Below, in pieces: positions 1 to 7,197 of a DNA stretch of 19,612 bases. Both the position numbers and the translations under genes were made by a program. Each line of letters starts with the position of its first letter. Positions within the stretch are counted from its first letter, which is position 1. A model generated the notes under the pieces. The model had not been told where the DNA came from. It searched no databases and saw only the letters and a list, made by a program, of their open reading frames with translations. This stretch comes from an uncultured Prevotella sp. (lineage in GTDB: Bacteria > Bacteroidota > Bacteroidia > Bacteroidales > Bacteroidaceae), in contig USRA01000039.1 in NCBI GenBank assembly GCA_900557035.1, positions 1 to 19,612 on the forward strand, given 5' to 3'.

Positions 1-49
1 CAATCTGGACAACGTGCTTGTCCCAAATCTTGTCGAATAATGTATTCAT
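1..49 (-). CDS. leuC: 3-isopropylmalate dehydratase large subunit, N-terminal fragment
   Basis: Only the first 16 codons are in the window, read leftwards from an ATG at 49; they give MNTLFDKIWDKHVVQI. The pattern (M)(K/N)TLFDKIWD.HVV is the conserved start of LeuC, the aconitase-like [4Fe-4S] subunit that with LeuD isomerises 2-isopropylmalate to 3-isopropylmalate in the cytoplasm. It starts 36 nt after the leuA stop on the same strand, so leuA and leuC are almost certainly one transcript. The protein runs off the left edge, so the iron-sulfur cysteines cannot be checked. The identification rests on a short but distinctive N-terminus and on its position next to leuA. Confidence 0.87.
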   Translation of the reverse strand, partial: MNTLFDKIWDKHVVQI

Positions 50-85
50 AATATCCTGTTTATTATATATTTATCTGAATTGATT

Positions 86-1588
86 TTATCTTACCTTGAA
101 CTTGTTGATACAGTCGATGTAAGCCTCAACAGAAGCTGTCACGATATCGGTATCAGCACCGAAGCCATAATATACATGACCATCGTATTCCACCTGCATG
201 TGAACCTTACCCACATCGTCTGATCCCTTGTCAATCGCCTGAATGGTGAACTCCTTGAGGTTCATCTCCTTGGTGATGACCTTCTTGAGGGCACGAATGG
301 CAGCATCTACCGGACCATTACCCGATGAAGCGGCCTCGAACTTCTGACCAGCGATGTTCAAGCCGATGCTTGCCACGCTCTTCACGCCCTTGCCGGTAGT
401 TACCTGCAACCAGTCGAGCTGAACGCCATGCTTATCGGCAGAATCAGCACCAGCGAGCATCAGTACATCCTCATCGGTAACTTCCTTCTTCTTGTCAGCC
501 AACTGGAGGAACTTCTTGTAGATCTTGTCGAGCTTCTCCTCGTCATCTACATTCACGCCGTTAACGTGGAGACGATACTTCAAGGCAGCACGACCCGAGC
601 GGGCTGTCAAAACGATAGCGTTATCATCCAAGCCCACATCCTTAGGGTCGATGATTTCGTAAGTCTGAACGTTCTTCAGCACGCCATCCTGATGGATACC
701 AGAAGAATGGGCGAAGGCATTGCGGCCCACGATCGCCTTGTTAGGCTGAACAGGCATGTTCATCAGACTGCTCACCATACGCGACATCGGAACGATCTTT
801 GTAGTATTGATGTTGGTATCAATATTGATGTTCTTGTGGCACTTCAGAATCATGGCGATTTCCTCGAGCGATGTATTACCCGCACGCTCACCGATACCAT
901 TGATGGTAACCTCTACCTGACGGGCACCATTCAATACACCCTGCAGGGTATTGGCAGTAGCCATACCGAGATCGTTGTGACAGTGGGTAGAGATGCATGC
1001 ATTCTCGATGCCGTCAACGTGATCCATCAGATACTTGATCTTGGCACCATACTCATCAGGCAAGCAATAGCCGGTGGTGTCAGGAATGTTAACTACGGTA
1101 GCACCTGCCTTGATGACAGCCTCTACCACGCGAGCCAGATACTCATTGTCGGTACGGCCAGCGTCCTCAGCGTAGAACTCCACATCTTCCACATACTTCT
1201 TGGCATACTTGACAGCAGCCACGGCACGCTCGATGATTTCCTCTCGGGTAGAATTGAACTTATATTTGATATGGCTATCGCTGGTACCGATACCCGTATG
1301 AATTCTCTTATGCTTAGCATACTGCAACGCCTCGGCAGCACAGTCGATATCCTTTTCCACCGCACGGGTCAGCGCACAGATGGTAGGCCATGTTACAGCC
1401 TTGGAAATCTCTACTACGGAATTGAAGTCACCCGGGCTTGAAATTGGGAATCCAGCCTCAATGACATCAACGCCCAACTGCTCCAGAGCCTTAGCTACCT
1501 GAATCTTCTCTACGGTATTCAACTGGCATCCTGGAACCTGTTCGCCATCACGAAGGGTTGTGTCGAAAATAAATAATCTGTCACTCAT
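86..1588 (-). CDS. leuA: 2-isopropylmalate synthase
   Basis: LeuA condenses 2-oxoisovalerate with acetyl-CoA, the first committed step of leucine synthesis, in the cytoplasm. The 500-residue protein shows the DRE-TIM (HMGL-like) barrel: [12 protein letters not shown] at about residues 9-20 with the metal-binding Asp and catalytic Arg, HCHNDLGMA near 201-209, [14 protein letters not shown], and [13 protein letters not shown] in the linker region. The C-terminal part (about 375-500, with [14 protein letters not shown]) is the LeuA regulatory domain that normally binds leucine for feedback inhibition, so this is a full-length, feedback-type enzyme rather than a short homocitrate or citramalate paralog. 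The start ATG at 1588 gives the usual N-terminus, [17 protein letters not shown]. It is the first structural gene after the attenuator leader and precedes leuC by 36 nt. Confidence 0.95.
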   Translation of the reverse strand: MSDRLFIFDTTLRDGEQVPGCQLNTVEKIQVAKALEQLGVDVIEAGFPISSPGDFNSVVEISKAVTWPTICALTRAVEKDIDCAAEALQYAKHKRIHTGIGTSDSHIKYKFNSTREEIIERAVAAVKYAKKYVEDVEFYAEDAGRTDNEYLARVVEAVIKAGATVVNIPDTTGYCLPDEYGAKIKYLMDHVDGIENACISTHCHNDLGMATANTLQGVLNGARQVEVTINGIGERAGNTSLEEIAMILKCHKNINIDTNINTTKIVPMSRMVSSLMNMPVQPNKAIVGRNAFAHSSGIHQDGVLKNVQTYEIIDPKDVGLDDNAIVLTARSGRAALKYRLHVNGVNVDDEEKLDKIYKKFLQLADKKKEVTDEDVLMLAGADSADKHGVQLDWLQVTTGKGVKSVASIGLNIAGQKFEAASSGNGPVDAAIRALKKVITKEMNLKEFTIQAIDKGSDDVGKVHMQVEYDGHVYYGFGADTDIVTASVEAYIDCINKFKVR

Positions 1589-1689
1589 ATCTCTTAAATA
1601 TTTTATTTCTCTTATTAATTAAAGTTTTTGCCCCTTACCTTTCCCTTCGGCCGTTGAGCGTTGGTTCAGGGCATCAAGAGCAGATAATT

Positions 1690-1733
1690 AAAAAAGCCTT
1701 TCTCACTCCCATATACGGAAGTGTAGAAAGGCT
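1690..1733 (-). terminator. Intrinsic terminator of the leu attenuator
   Basis: Read on the minus strand, AGCCTTTCT (1733-1725) pairs perfectly with AGAAAGGCT (1703-1695). The stem continues as CACTTCC (1723-1717) with GGGAGTG (1710-1704) after one bulged A and one T-G wobble. It closes on a 6-nt loop and is followed directly by a run of six T (1695-1690). It lies 21 nt after the stop of the leader peptide and about 100 nt before leuA, so it would end transcription before the structural genes unless its 5' arm is sequestered. Confidence 0.88.
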
Positions 1734-1779
1734 CAATATATCCAAACCGCTGAACTATACGCACACCTTATCACTTCCG
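1716..1779 (-). promoter_or_regulatory. Antiterminator pairing of the leu attenuator
   Basis: The segment CGGAAGTG inside the last codons of the leader peptide (1779-1772, minus strand) is an exact 8-nt complement of CACTTCCG (1723-1716), the upper 5' arm of the terminator hairpin. The two pairings are mutually exclusive. A ribosome stalled at the Ile/Leu codons just upstream would leave CGGAAGTG free to capture the terminator arm. A ribosome reaching the stop codon would cover it and let the terminator form. The complementarity is seen directly; the switching mechanism is inferred by analogy with classical amino-acid attenuators. Confidence 0.75.
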
Positions 1780-1844
1780 CCTACATGCTGCAGTCGAAGT
1801 CGAATAATAATAATGCTTGTAATATTCAACGCTAATGCTCTCAT
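1755..1844 (-). CDS. Leu/Ile-rich leader peptide of the leuA operon
   Basis: A 29-codon ORF, ATG at 1844 and TAG at 1757-1755, starts about 31 nt after the predicted transcription start. The peptide begins MRALALNITSIIIIRLRL and ends DKVCV. It contains five Ile codons, four of them consecutive, and four Leu codons. All the Ile codons are ATT and three of the Leu codons are TTA, TTG and CTT, whereas the structural genes around it mostly use ATC and CTG/CTC. Use of less favoured codons for the sensed amino acids is typical of attenuator peptides. The peptide itself probably has no function; its translation is the sensor. The start is preceded by an A-rich stretch without a Shine-Dalgarno sequence, as usual in Bacteroidota. 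Confidence 0.82.
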   Translation of the reverse strand: MRALALNITSIIIIRLRLQHVGGSDKVCV

Positions 1845-1881
1845 ATTTTTCTATTTTTATACGTTATATATTTATCGCTGG

Positions 1882-1913
1882 CAAAGGTAATCATTTTCTC
1901 TGATATACGCAAA
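1882..1913 (-). promoter_or_regulatory. Promoter of the leuA operon
   Basis: On the minus strand TTTG (1913-1910) and TACCTTTG (1889-1882) are separated by exactly 20 bp, matching the Bacteroidota sigma-ABfr consensus (TTTG, 19-21 bp, TAnnTTTG). Transcription would start near 1875 and first traverse the leader peptide and attenuator. Confidence 0.82.
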
Positions 1914-1979
1914 CAATTTATAACTTTTTTAATAGAAAATCTATCAAATTGCCATTTTTTGCCTAATTTTTACCCAAAA

Positions 1980-2060
1980 TCTAGAGAAATGAGTCGTTTT
2001 TATGCCAGATTATTCAGAAAAAGAACGTTCTGGTACGAAATTATTCTCATTTCTTCTAGA
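1980..2060 (-). terminator. Large hairpin at the 3' end of dnaB, possible terminator
   Basis: TCTAGAGAAATGAG (1980-1993) is the reverse complement of CTCATTTCTTCTAGA (2046-2060) apart from one bulged base. Inside it, TCGT (1994-1997) pairs with ACGA (2035-2038) and CCAGA (2005-2009) with TCTGG (2029-2033), making a stepped stem about 80 nt long. The outer arm includes the dnaB stop codon. On the minus strand the structure is followed by only four T, so it is a less classical terminator than the leu one; it may also protect the 3' end of the dnaB mRNA. It separates the dnaB operon from the leu promoter. Confidence 0.5.
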
Positions 2061-3582
2061 AAGGTAACGGACCGTCAGGTCCTGTCATAGGCGGAGGTGG
2101 AATGGCACCGCTGGCAATCATTCCATCAGCAGCCCCACTATTCATCTTGGAACCTATGATTTCACCACCCTCCTGTACTGGAGTGTAGGAATCGGTAGGA
2201 TCCTGGAAGCGGGTGAACTCGCCACGGAAGTTCAGGAGTACATCTCCGGTAGCACCCTTACGGTGCTTGGCGATGATGATCTGCGCCATACCATGAAGAT
2301 CGTTTCCCTTTTCATCCTGATAGATGTGATAGTATTCCGGACGATGAACGAAGAGTACCATATCGGCATCCTGCTCGATGGCTCCAGATTCACGGAGGTC
2401 GCTCAACTGTGGTCGCTTTCCTTCGAGACCCTCACGGTTTTCTACGTTACGCGAGAGCTGAGAGAGGGCGAGTACCGGGATATTCAACTCCTTGGCAAGT
2501 CCCTTGAGGGAACGAGAGATGGTGGAAACCTCTTCCTGACGGCTACCGAACTTCATACCGTTGGCATTCATCAGCTGGAGATAGTCAATCATCAACAGCT
2601 TCACCCCCTTCTCTCTCACCAGTCGGCGCGCCTTGGTTCTCAACTCAAAGACGGAGAGACCCGGAGTATCATCTATATAAATAGGTGCACCCGTGAGAGA
2701 ACGGATCTTCTTGTCCAGTCGCTCCCACTCGCTTGGATCCAATTGACCGTTCAGGATCTTCTTACCCGAAATCTCGCAGACATTCGAGATAAGACGGTTG
2801 ACCAGCTGAACGTTGTTCATTTCAAGCGAGAAGAATCCGATAGGCACCCCGTGATCTACCGCAACATTCTTGGCGATACTCAGCGCGAAGGAAGTCTTAC
2901 CCATGGCAGGACGCCCGGCGATGATCACCAGGTCGGAAGGCTGCCATCCTGAAGTCATATCATCCATCTGCTGGTAGCCAGTAGGAATACCCGTGAGTCC
3001 GCCCTTGTTCTGGGCAGCACGCTGCAGGATATCCACGGCATCCTTGATAACCGGATCTATCTGGGTGTAATCCTGCTTCATATTACCCTGAGAGAGCTGG
3101 AAAAGCTCACCCTCGGCATGCTGCATGAGTTCGTCCACATCCACACCCTCATCATACGCCTGGGTCTCAATGTCGCCGGCATAATGGATGAGCTGTCGCT
3201 GCAGATATTTCTGCGCCAGGATTCGGGCATGGTACTCGATGTGGGCAGCCGAAGCCACCTGCGAGGAAATCTCCATCAGGTAACCCGTTCCACCAATCTT
3301 CTCGATGGCGCCCATCTTGGTAAGTTCATCCGTAACAGTCATGATATCTACGGGGCGCTCCTCCATATTCATGGTCTGAATCGCTTCGTAGATTTTCTGA
3401 TGTCTCGGATCGTAGAAGGTTTGGGGTTTCAGCATCTCGGATACCACCGAAAAAGCATCGGTATCAATCATCAATGCACCCAGAACCACCTTTTCCAACT
3501 CCACCGCCTGCGGTTGCAGGTGGGCGTAGTTGGTATCTATCTGTGTCTTGTTATTGTTATTTCTGTTTGTATTTATCGGCAT
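2056..3582 (-). CDS. dnaB: Replicative DNA helicase DnaB
   Basis: DnaB is the hexameric 5'-3' helicase that unwinds DNA at the replication fork and recruits primase. The 508-residue protein has the helical N-terminal domain (LQPQAVELEKVVLGALMID, about 22-125) and a RecA-like C-terminal ATPase domain. The latter includes Walker A GRPAMGKT (about 220-230), the Walker B region KLLMIDYLQLM, and the conserved SQLSRNVENR and DLRESGAIEQDADMVLFVHR blocks. The length is normal and no intein is present. The C-terminus is a proline-rich tail (PPPPMTGPDGPLPF) that may be flexible. The first 26 nt overlap the end of the upstream TPR-like gene, which suggests translational coupling. The N-terminal run of Asn and Thr before the first helix is low-complexity, but the ATG at 3582 is the only reasonable start before the conserved domain. 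Confidence 0.96.
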   Translation of the reverse strand: MPINTNRNNNNKTQIDTNYAHLQPQAVELEKVVLGALMIDTDAFSVVSEMLKPQTFYDPRHQKIYEAIQTMNMEERPVDIMTVTDELTKMGAIEKIGGTGYLMEISSQVASAAHIEYHARILAQKYLQRQLIHYAGDIETQAYDEGVDVDELMQHAEGELFQLSQGNMKQDYTQIDPVIKDAVDILQRAAQNKGGLTGIPTGYQQMDDMTSGWQPSDLVIIAGRPAMGKTSFALSIAKNVAVDHGVPIGFFSLEMNNVQLVNRLISNVCEISGKKILNGQLDPSEWERLDKKIRSLTGAPIYIDDTPGLSVFELRTKARRLVREKGVKLLMIDYLQLMNANGMKFGSRQEEVSTISRSLKGLAKELNIPVLALSQLSRNVENREGLEGKRPQLSDLRESGAIEQDADMVLFVHRPEYYHIYQDEKGNDLHGMAQIIIAKHRKGATGDVLLNFRGEFTRFQDPTDSYTPVQEGGEIIGSKMNSGAADGMIASGAIPPPPMTGPDGPLPF

Positions 3583-6202
3583 ACTTCTTTATTTCTTCTT
3601 GCGATTGCTGGTGCTCACCTACAATCTTATTGTAGATAATCATCATATCAGTGTAGGAGCATCCATAGTCCTTCAACCATTTACTGTCTTCCTTAAAGGC
3701 TTCAAAGAATAAATCTTTATCCTTATCTACATAATAGTCATAAGTCCTGAAGAAAGGTCCCATCGCCTCTTCCGGCTGATGTTCTATCAATGCCAGGAGA
3801 CCCAGCGAATAGTTGTTTAACGCCTCGGCGCCCTTATCATTCTTCATCATCTTGAAGAAGAGTCCCATCGCCTGCATCAACATATTCTCACCCGATTTTT
3901 TCATCTTCTCGAGATTACTGAAAAGCTCGTTCACTTCGGCGAAATATTCATCCAGGCGCTGATGAGCCTTCTGGAAGTTCTCTTCCGCATGTTCGCCACC
4001 TATCTTGATAAGCAGCTGTGTGAGCAAGGCTCCCGCCATCTGATTATCCGGATGGGTATAATCCAGCTCATAAGCCAGCGGCATCGCCTCTTCAAGTCGG
4101 TTGTTCGTGACGAGGAACTTCAGCTTACCCAGTTTCAACTCGAAGAGTTCCTCTTCTGAGAATGAATCCTTGAACTCCATCAGCTTGTAGAAATTCTCCA
4201 GATACTCATCAACCAGGCTGAGATTACGATAACAGATGCCCAGCTGCAGATATACCTGCTTCAGGTCAGGCTGCATCTTCAGCATCTCACAGAAGTGCTT
4301 GACAGCCATGCGAAGACGCTTCTTTCCACCCTTTTGCATACATAACCATCCCTGCATGAAGTGCATCTCCAACGTGTCGCATGGCACACCTTTCAACAGC
4401 ACATCAACCAGGTCTGGGAACTCGCGGCGGAAGGAATAACGGGCTATAGCCATACGGTACTTATCGAAGAATTTATCCTGGAAAACAGGACTCGCCAATA
4501 CGGCATAGGCTGGTTTGCCACCATACTGGTTGAGGATATTGAAGACTTGATCCTTCTCTATACAGAACTTGGAGAAGCGCAGGAGATTGCGGATGTAGTT
4601 GGTACGGATACGCTTTGCACGATGATCTGCAGGCTCATCGTAAAGTTCTGTAGTAATCTCTTCCTCATCTGCTGAGTTGCCGTCATCTTCATTACCCTCA
4701 GGGGCCGTGAAACAGTCCACGATATTCTCCGGCACCTCATCAGGACGGGCGATGATCAGGTTTGCCAGGGCATAGGCATCGGCAGGGCAAGACCTTGCTG
4801 TAGAACAGAAAGCCTTGCAGAACTTACTCTTCTTATCTACCAATCCGATAGCCTGGATTACATGAGGATTCTTCAGATAGAAAGGCATGAACCAATTGTA
4901 CAGATGAGTATAGAAATCAGTCTGGTCTCTTAACAATTTAAACTGAGGCAAGAGGATATCGATGCCCTTATCCATCATTTCTTCCATAGAGAGTGGACTG
5001 TCCACACCCACGTTGAGATTATGGCTTCCATCCTCCTCAGTATTGATATCGACAGAACGGATAGGACTCTCTTCCGAAGTTTCCTCGTCATCATCGATTC
5101 CGAAGATATTTCTCATCTCTTCATCAGCCTCCAGCAAATCAGCTACCTTATTCTTCAGGTCGCCGAGGAAACGTTTTGACAGCGATGACATGATATCATT
5201 GGTAAAGTCGATAGACTTCTGCTCGCTGAATACAGCCACGGCAAGCAGCTTCTGGGCTTTTATGATATCGGCAAGCTGGTCTGGATCATTCTTGCAATCC
5301 TCGGTCAACTCCTCTACAAAGCTACGGAAATCAGGTAGCTGTTCGTAGCTGCCGGAATTCATGGAAACCAGCAGCCATCCCAGGAGGGCACGCACCTTCA
5401 CCTCATCGTCATCTGCCTGACGGTAGATATCATAGAGCAAAGTGAATTTTCCCATATCGAAGACGGTGGCGGTGGAGAGCGTAATGGCACTCACCAGCAG
5501 CTGAGAGGTCAGGGAATCAACTGTAGGCGAAAGGATGGTGTCTATGACTGCGGCACATTCCTCATCGTCCCAAAATCCAGAAGTGACAAATCTGTCGAAG
5601 ATCTTTTCGCGATACTCTTCCCACTCCTGATACAGGCGGGCAGAAGCCTCGTCCTGCTCCTCCTTCGAGAGGTCGTGGTTCAGGAAAAGCATCGCCTCTC
5701 GGGAAACGAATTTCTCGAGGGTGGGCTTCACCTCCTTGATATCTATCGCCTCGCCCTGCTTTTTCAAATCCTTGAAAATACCCTGTTCTGAACGGATATC
5801 CATCTCGATATCTACCAGAAGCTGGTCAAGCTCAGAAATAGCGTCGAAGACTAATTCTGTTCTATCCTCGGGTGTCATTTCCGGGATCTCAAGTTCCTCT
5901 GTTTTTTTGATATAATGCTTGAGAAAGCCAAGCATTTCATCAGACATCTTCTTGCACTGGAAGAGACTCATATTGGCGAGAATGGTTTTCAGCAAACCAT
6001 GCACCAGACGGCGCATATAATCCGATCGGTCCTGAAAGTACATATTACCAAAGATTTGCTTGAGCATTGGTGTGCATTCGGGAAAACGCTGCTGATGAAT
6101 CAACTCACGGACTTCACCAACCTTCTCCAACAATTCATCCAAATCCAGAGTGTCTTCTTCTGGGTTATTAGACTCTTCCGTCAAATTTACTTCTTCTAAC
6201 AT
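3557..6202 (-). CDS. Large TPR-like protein of unknown function
   Basis: The 881-residue protein has no signal peptide or membrane segment and so is predicted cytoplasmic. The first 30 residues are very acidic (EESNNPEEDTLDLDELLEK). The remainder is almost all helical, with acidic low-complexity stretches around residue 375 (DDDEETSEE) and residue 520 (EGNEDDGNSADEEE). Around 640-700 a segment containing AVKHFCEMLKMQPDLKQVYL and QLGICYRNLS resembles TPR repeats. Paired helices continue to the C-terminus, which is lysine-rich (KKYADKYKQK). No catalytic motif was recognised. It lies 12 nt after the lipoprotein gene and overlaps dnaB by 26 nt, so the three are probably cotranscribed. Acidic TPR proteins often act as scaffolds, but no role in replication can be claimed from position alone. 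Confidence 0.85.
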   Translation of the reverse strand: MLEEVNLTEESNNPEEDTLDLDELLEKVGEVRELIHQQRFPECTPMLKQIFGNMYFQDRSDYMRRLVHGLLKTILANMSLFQCKKMSDEMLGFLKHYIKKTEELEIPEMTPEDRTELVFDAISELDQLLVDIEMDIRSEQGIFKDLKKQGEAIDIKEVKPTLEKFVSREAMLFLNHDLSKEEQDEASARLYQEWEEYREKIFDRFVTSGFWDDEECAAVIDTILSPTVDSLTSQLLVSAITLSTATVFDMGKFTLLYDIYRQADDDEVKVRALLGWLLVSMNSGSYEQLPDFRSFVEELTEDCKNDPDQLADIIKAQKLLAVAVFSEQKSIDFTNDIMSSLSKRFLGDLKNKVADLLEADEEMRNIFGIDDDEETSEESPIRSVDINTEEDGSHNLNVGVDSPLSMEEMMDKGIDILLPQFKLLRDQTDFYTHLYNWFMPFYLKNPHVIQAIGLVDKKSKFCKAFCSTARSCPADAYALANLIIARPDEVPENIVDCFTAPEGNEDDGNSADEEEITTELYDEPADHRAKRIRTNYIRNLLRFSKFCIEKDQVFNILNQYGGKPAYAVLASPVFQDKFFDKYRMAIARYSFRREFPDLVDVLLKGVPCDTLEMHFMQGWLCMQKGGKKRLRMAVKHFCEMLKMQPDLKQVYLQLGICYRNLSLVDEYLENFYKLMEFKDSFSEEELFELKLGKLKFLVTNNRLEEAMPLAYELDYTHPDNQMAGALLTQLLIKIGGEHAEENFQKAHQRLDEYFAEVNELFSNLEKMKKSGENMLMQAMGLFFKMMKNDKGAEALNNYSLGLLALIEHQPEEAMGPFFRTYDYYVDKDKDLFFEAFKEDSKWLKDYGCSYTDMMIIYNKIVGEHQQSQEEIKKYADKYKQK

Positions 6203-6214
6203 AATTGTAGTTGT

Positions 6215-7132
6215 TTAATTGTTAATATCTGCCACCTTTAGATCTCGCTGGCGAGGCTCCATAGCGTGACTGTACTTTAATTTTGGCAGATTGCTAACGG
6301 TTTGGGCATCAATACCATAATACTTGGCCAGTAAGGCGGCATAGTGGTGTATGCCATTCTTATTGATGCTATCAACAGCGATGTCGTAAGCTTTCACGAA
6401 TCTGTCGATTTGATTTTTTCTTCGGGGTTCCGTCTTCAGTTTGCTGCGGAAGGCGATGACTCCCAACTGGAGGTTCTTGTCTCTACTATCCGCCAGTGCC
6501 ATATGCTTTGCCATTCTTGCCTGTGTGGCGTATGGCTCCGGCATCCAGGCGGCATCCATCTCATTGTTGAGGAGCATGCGCAGGCGGATGTTCAGGTCGT
6601 TGATCTGCACGCGATATACATCATACTTGGTCTTCACGCTGTCGATGACAAGCGTAGAGAGATAATCGGTGGCAGAATGACGGGTCATGGCTATCATCTT
6701 GTCTGACAGCTGCTTCAGCTCCGAGATACGCGCCTTGCGGTTAGTAATGAGCTGCCAGTACAGATTGGTAGAGACAGGATAGAAGAGCTGTGTACCCTGC
6801 TTCTGCAGGCGGGCAGCTCTCACCAGGTCGGTCACCGTACCCTCTACCCTCTTTCGGGAGATGGCTGTATCGCAGTCCATCTGCGCATTGTAGCGATAGA
6901 GATGTACCGTTACTCCCTGCTTCAGGAAGATGCTGTCCTCGTAAGCCAGATATACCGGAAGGCAATCGAGCGTAGGCATCACACCCACCTTGAGCGAAGC
7001 CCGGTCGATACTGTCGAGTCGGGCCTTCTCCTGTTTGCTCAGTCGCAGTCGCTTCTGCTGTGAATCGCCGCAACTGGCCATTCCCAGCAGAAGTGCTGAA
7101 ACCAGACATATCATGATTGAAAATTTCTTCAT
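6215..7132 (-). CDS. Periplasmic substrate-binding lipoprotein (NMT1/SsuA-like)
   Basis: The 305-residue protein starts with a lipoprotein signal peptide: MKKF, a hydrophobic core and MASC with the lipidated Cys at residue 21. It should therefore sit on a membrane outside the cytoplasm. The mature part begins with a Lys/Arg-rich segment, then VGVMPTLDCLPVYLAYEDSIF, which is characteristic of NMT1/THI5/SsuA-type binding proteins for small molecules. Further signatures are VTDLVRAARLQ, the hinge-like MIAMTRHSATDYL and MDAAWMPEPYATQARM. Known family members bind sulfonates, nitrate, taurine or thiamine precursors; the ligand here cannot be told. No ABC permease or ATPase gene is nearby, so it is either an orphan partner of a distant transporter or a sensor. 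The TPR-like gene follows after 12 nt. Called with confidence as a binding-protein fold, not for its substrate. Confidence 0.8.
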   Translation of the reverse strand: MKKFSIMICLVSALLLGMASCGDSQQKRLRLSKQEKARLDSIDRASLKVGVMPTLDCLPVYLAYEDSIFLKQGVTVHLYRYNAQMDCDTAISRKRVEGTVTDLVRAARLQKQGTQLFYPVSTNLYWQLITNRKARISELKQLSDKMIAMTRHSATDYLSTLVIDSVKTKYDVYRVQINDLNIRLRMLLNNEMDAAWMPEPYATQARMAKHMALADSRDKNLQLGVIAFRSKLKTEPRRKNQIDRFVKAYDIAVDSINKNGIHHYAALLAKYYGIDAQTVSNLPKLKYSHAMEPRQRDLKVADINN

Positions 7133-7165
7133 TGTATTTTTACTCTACATTCTTCATCGTATATA

Positions 7166-7196
7166 CTCTGACATAGAGATTTTTACGCTATCAGAG
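7166..7196 (-). repeat. Short inverted repeat after the rlmI stop codon
   Basis: CTCTGA (7166-7171) pairs with TCAGAG (7191-7196), and the stem extends by three pairs with a bulge (CATA with TAT). The repeat begins two bases after the methyltransferase stop. There is no T-run on the minus strand, so it is at best a weak terminator or an mRNA end structure. The rest of the 65-bp gap shows no recognisable promoter, which leaves open whether the lipoprotein gene is transcribed by readthrough. Confidence 0.35.
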
Positions 7197-7197
7197 C

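Noticed and set aside
428..1441. 337-residue plus-strand reading frame
   Set aside because: Fully antisense to leuA, with no recognisable domain; a shadow of the leuA codon pattern.
1630..1675. Possible second hairpin (TGCCC with GGGCA) between attenuator and leuA
   Set aside because: Short stem, large loop and followed by A rather than T on the transcript; not convincing as a terminator.
1654..1890. 78-residue plus-strand reading frame
   Set aside because: It runs antisense through the leu attenuator and promoter; its composition is explained by the terminator and leader on the other strand.
2056..3582. Possible intein in DnaB, common in this protein family
   Set aside because: The helicase motifs run without interruption and the length is normal.
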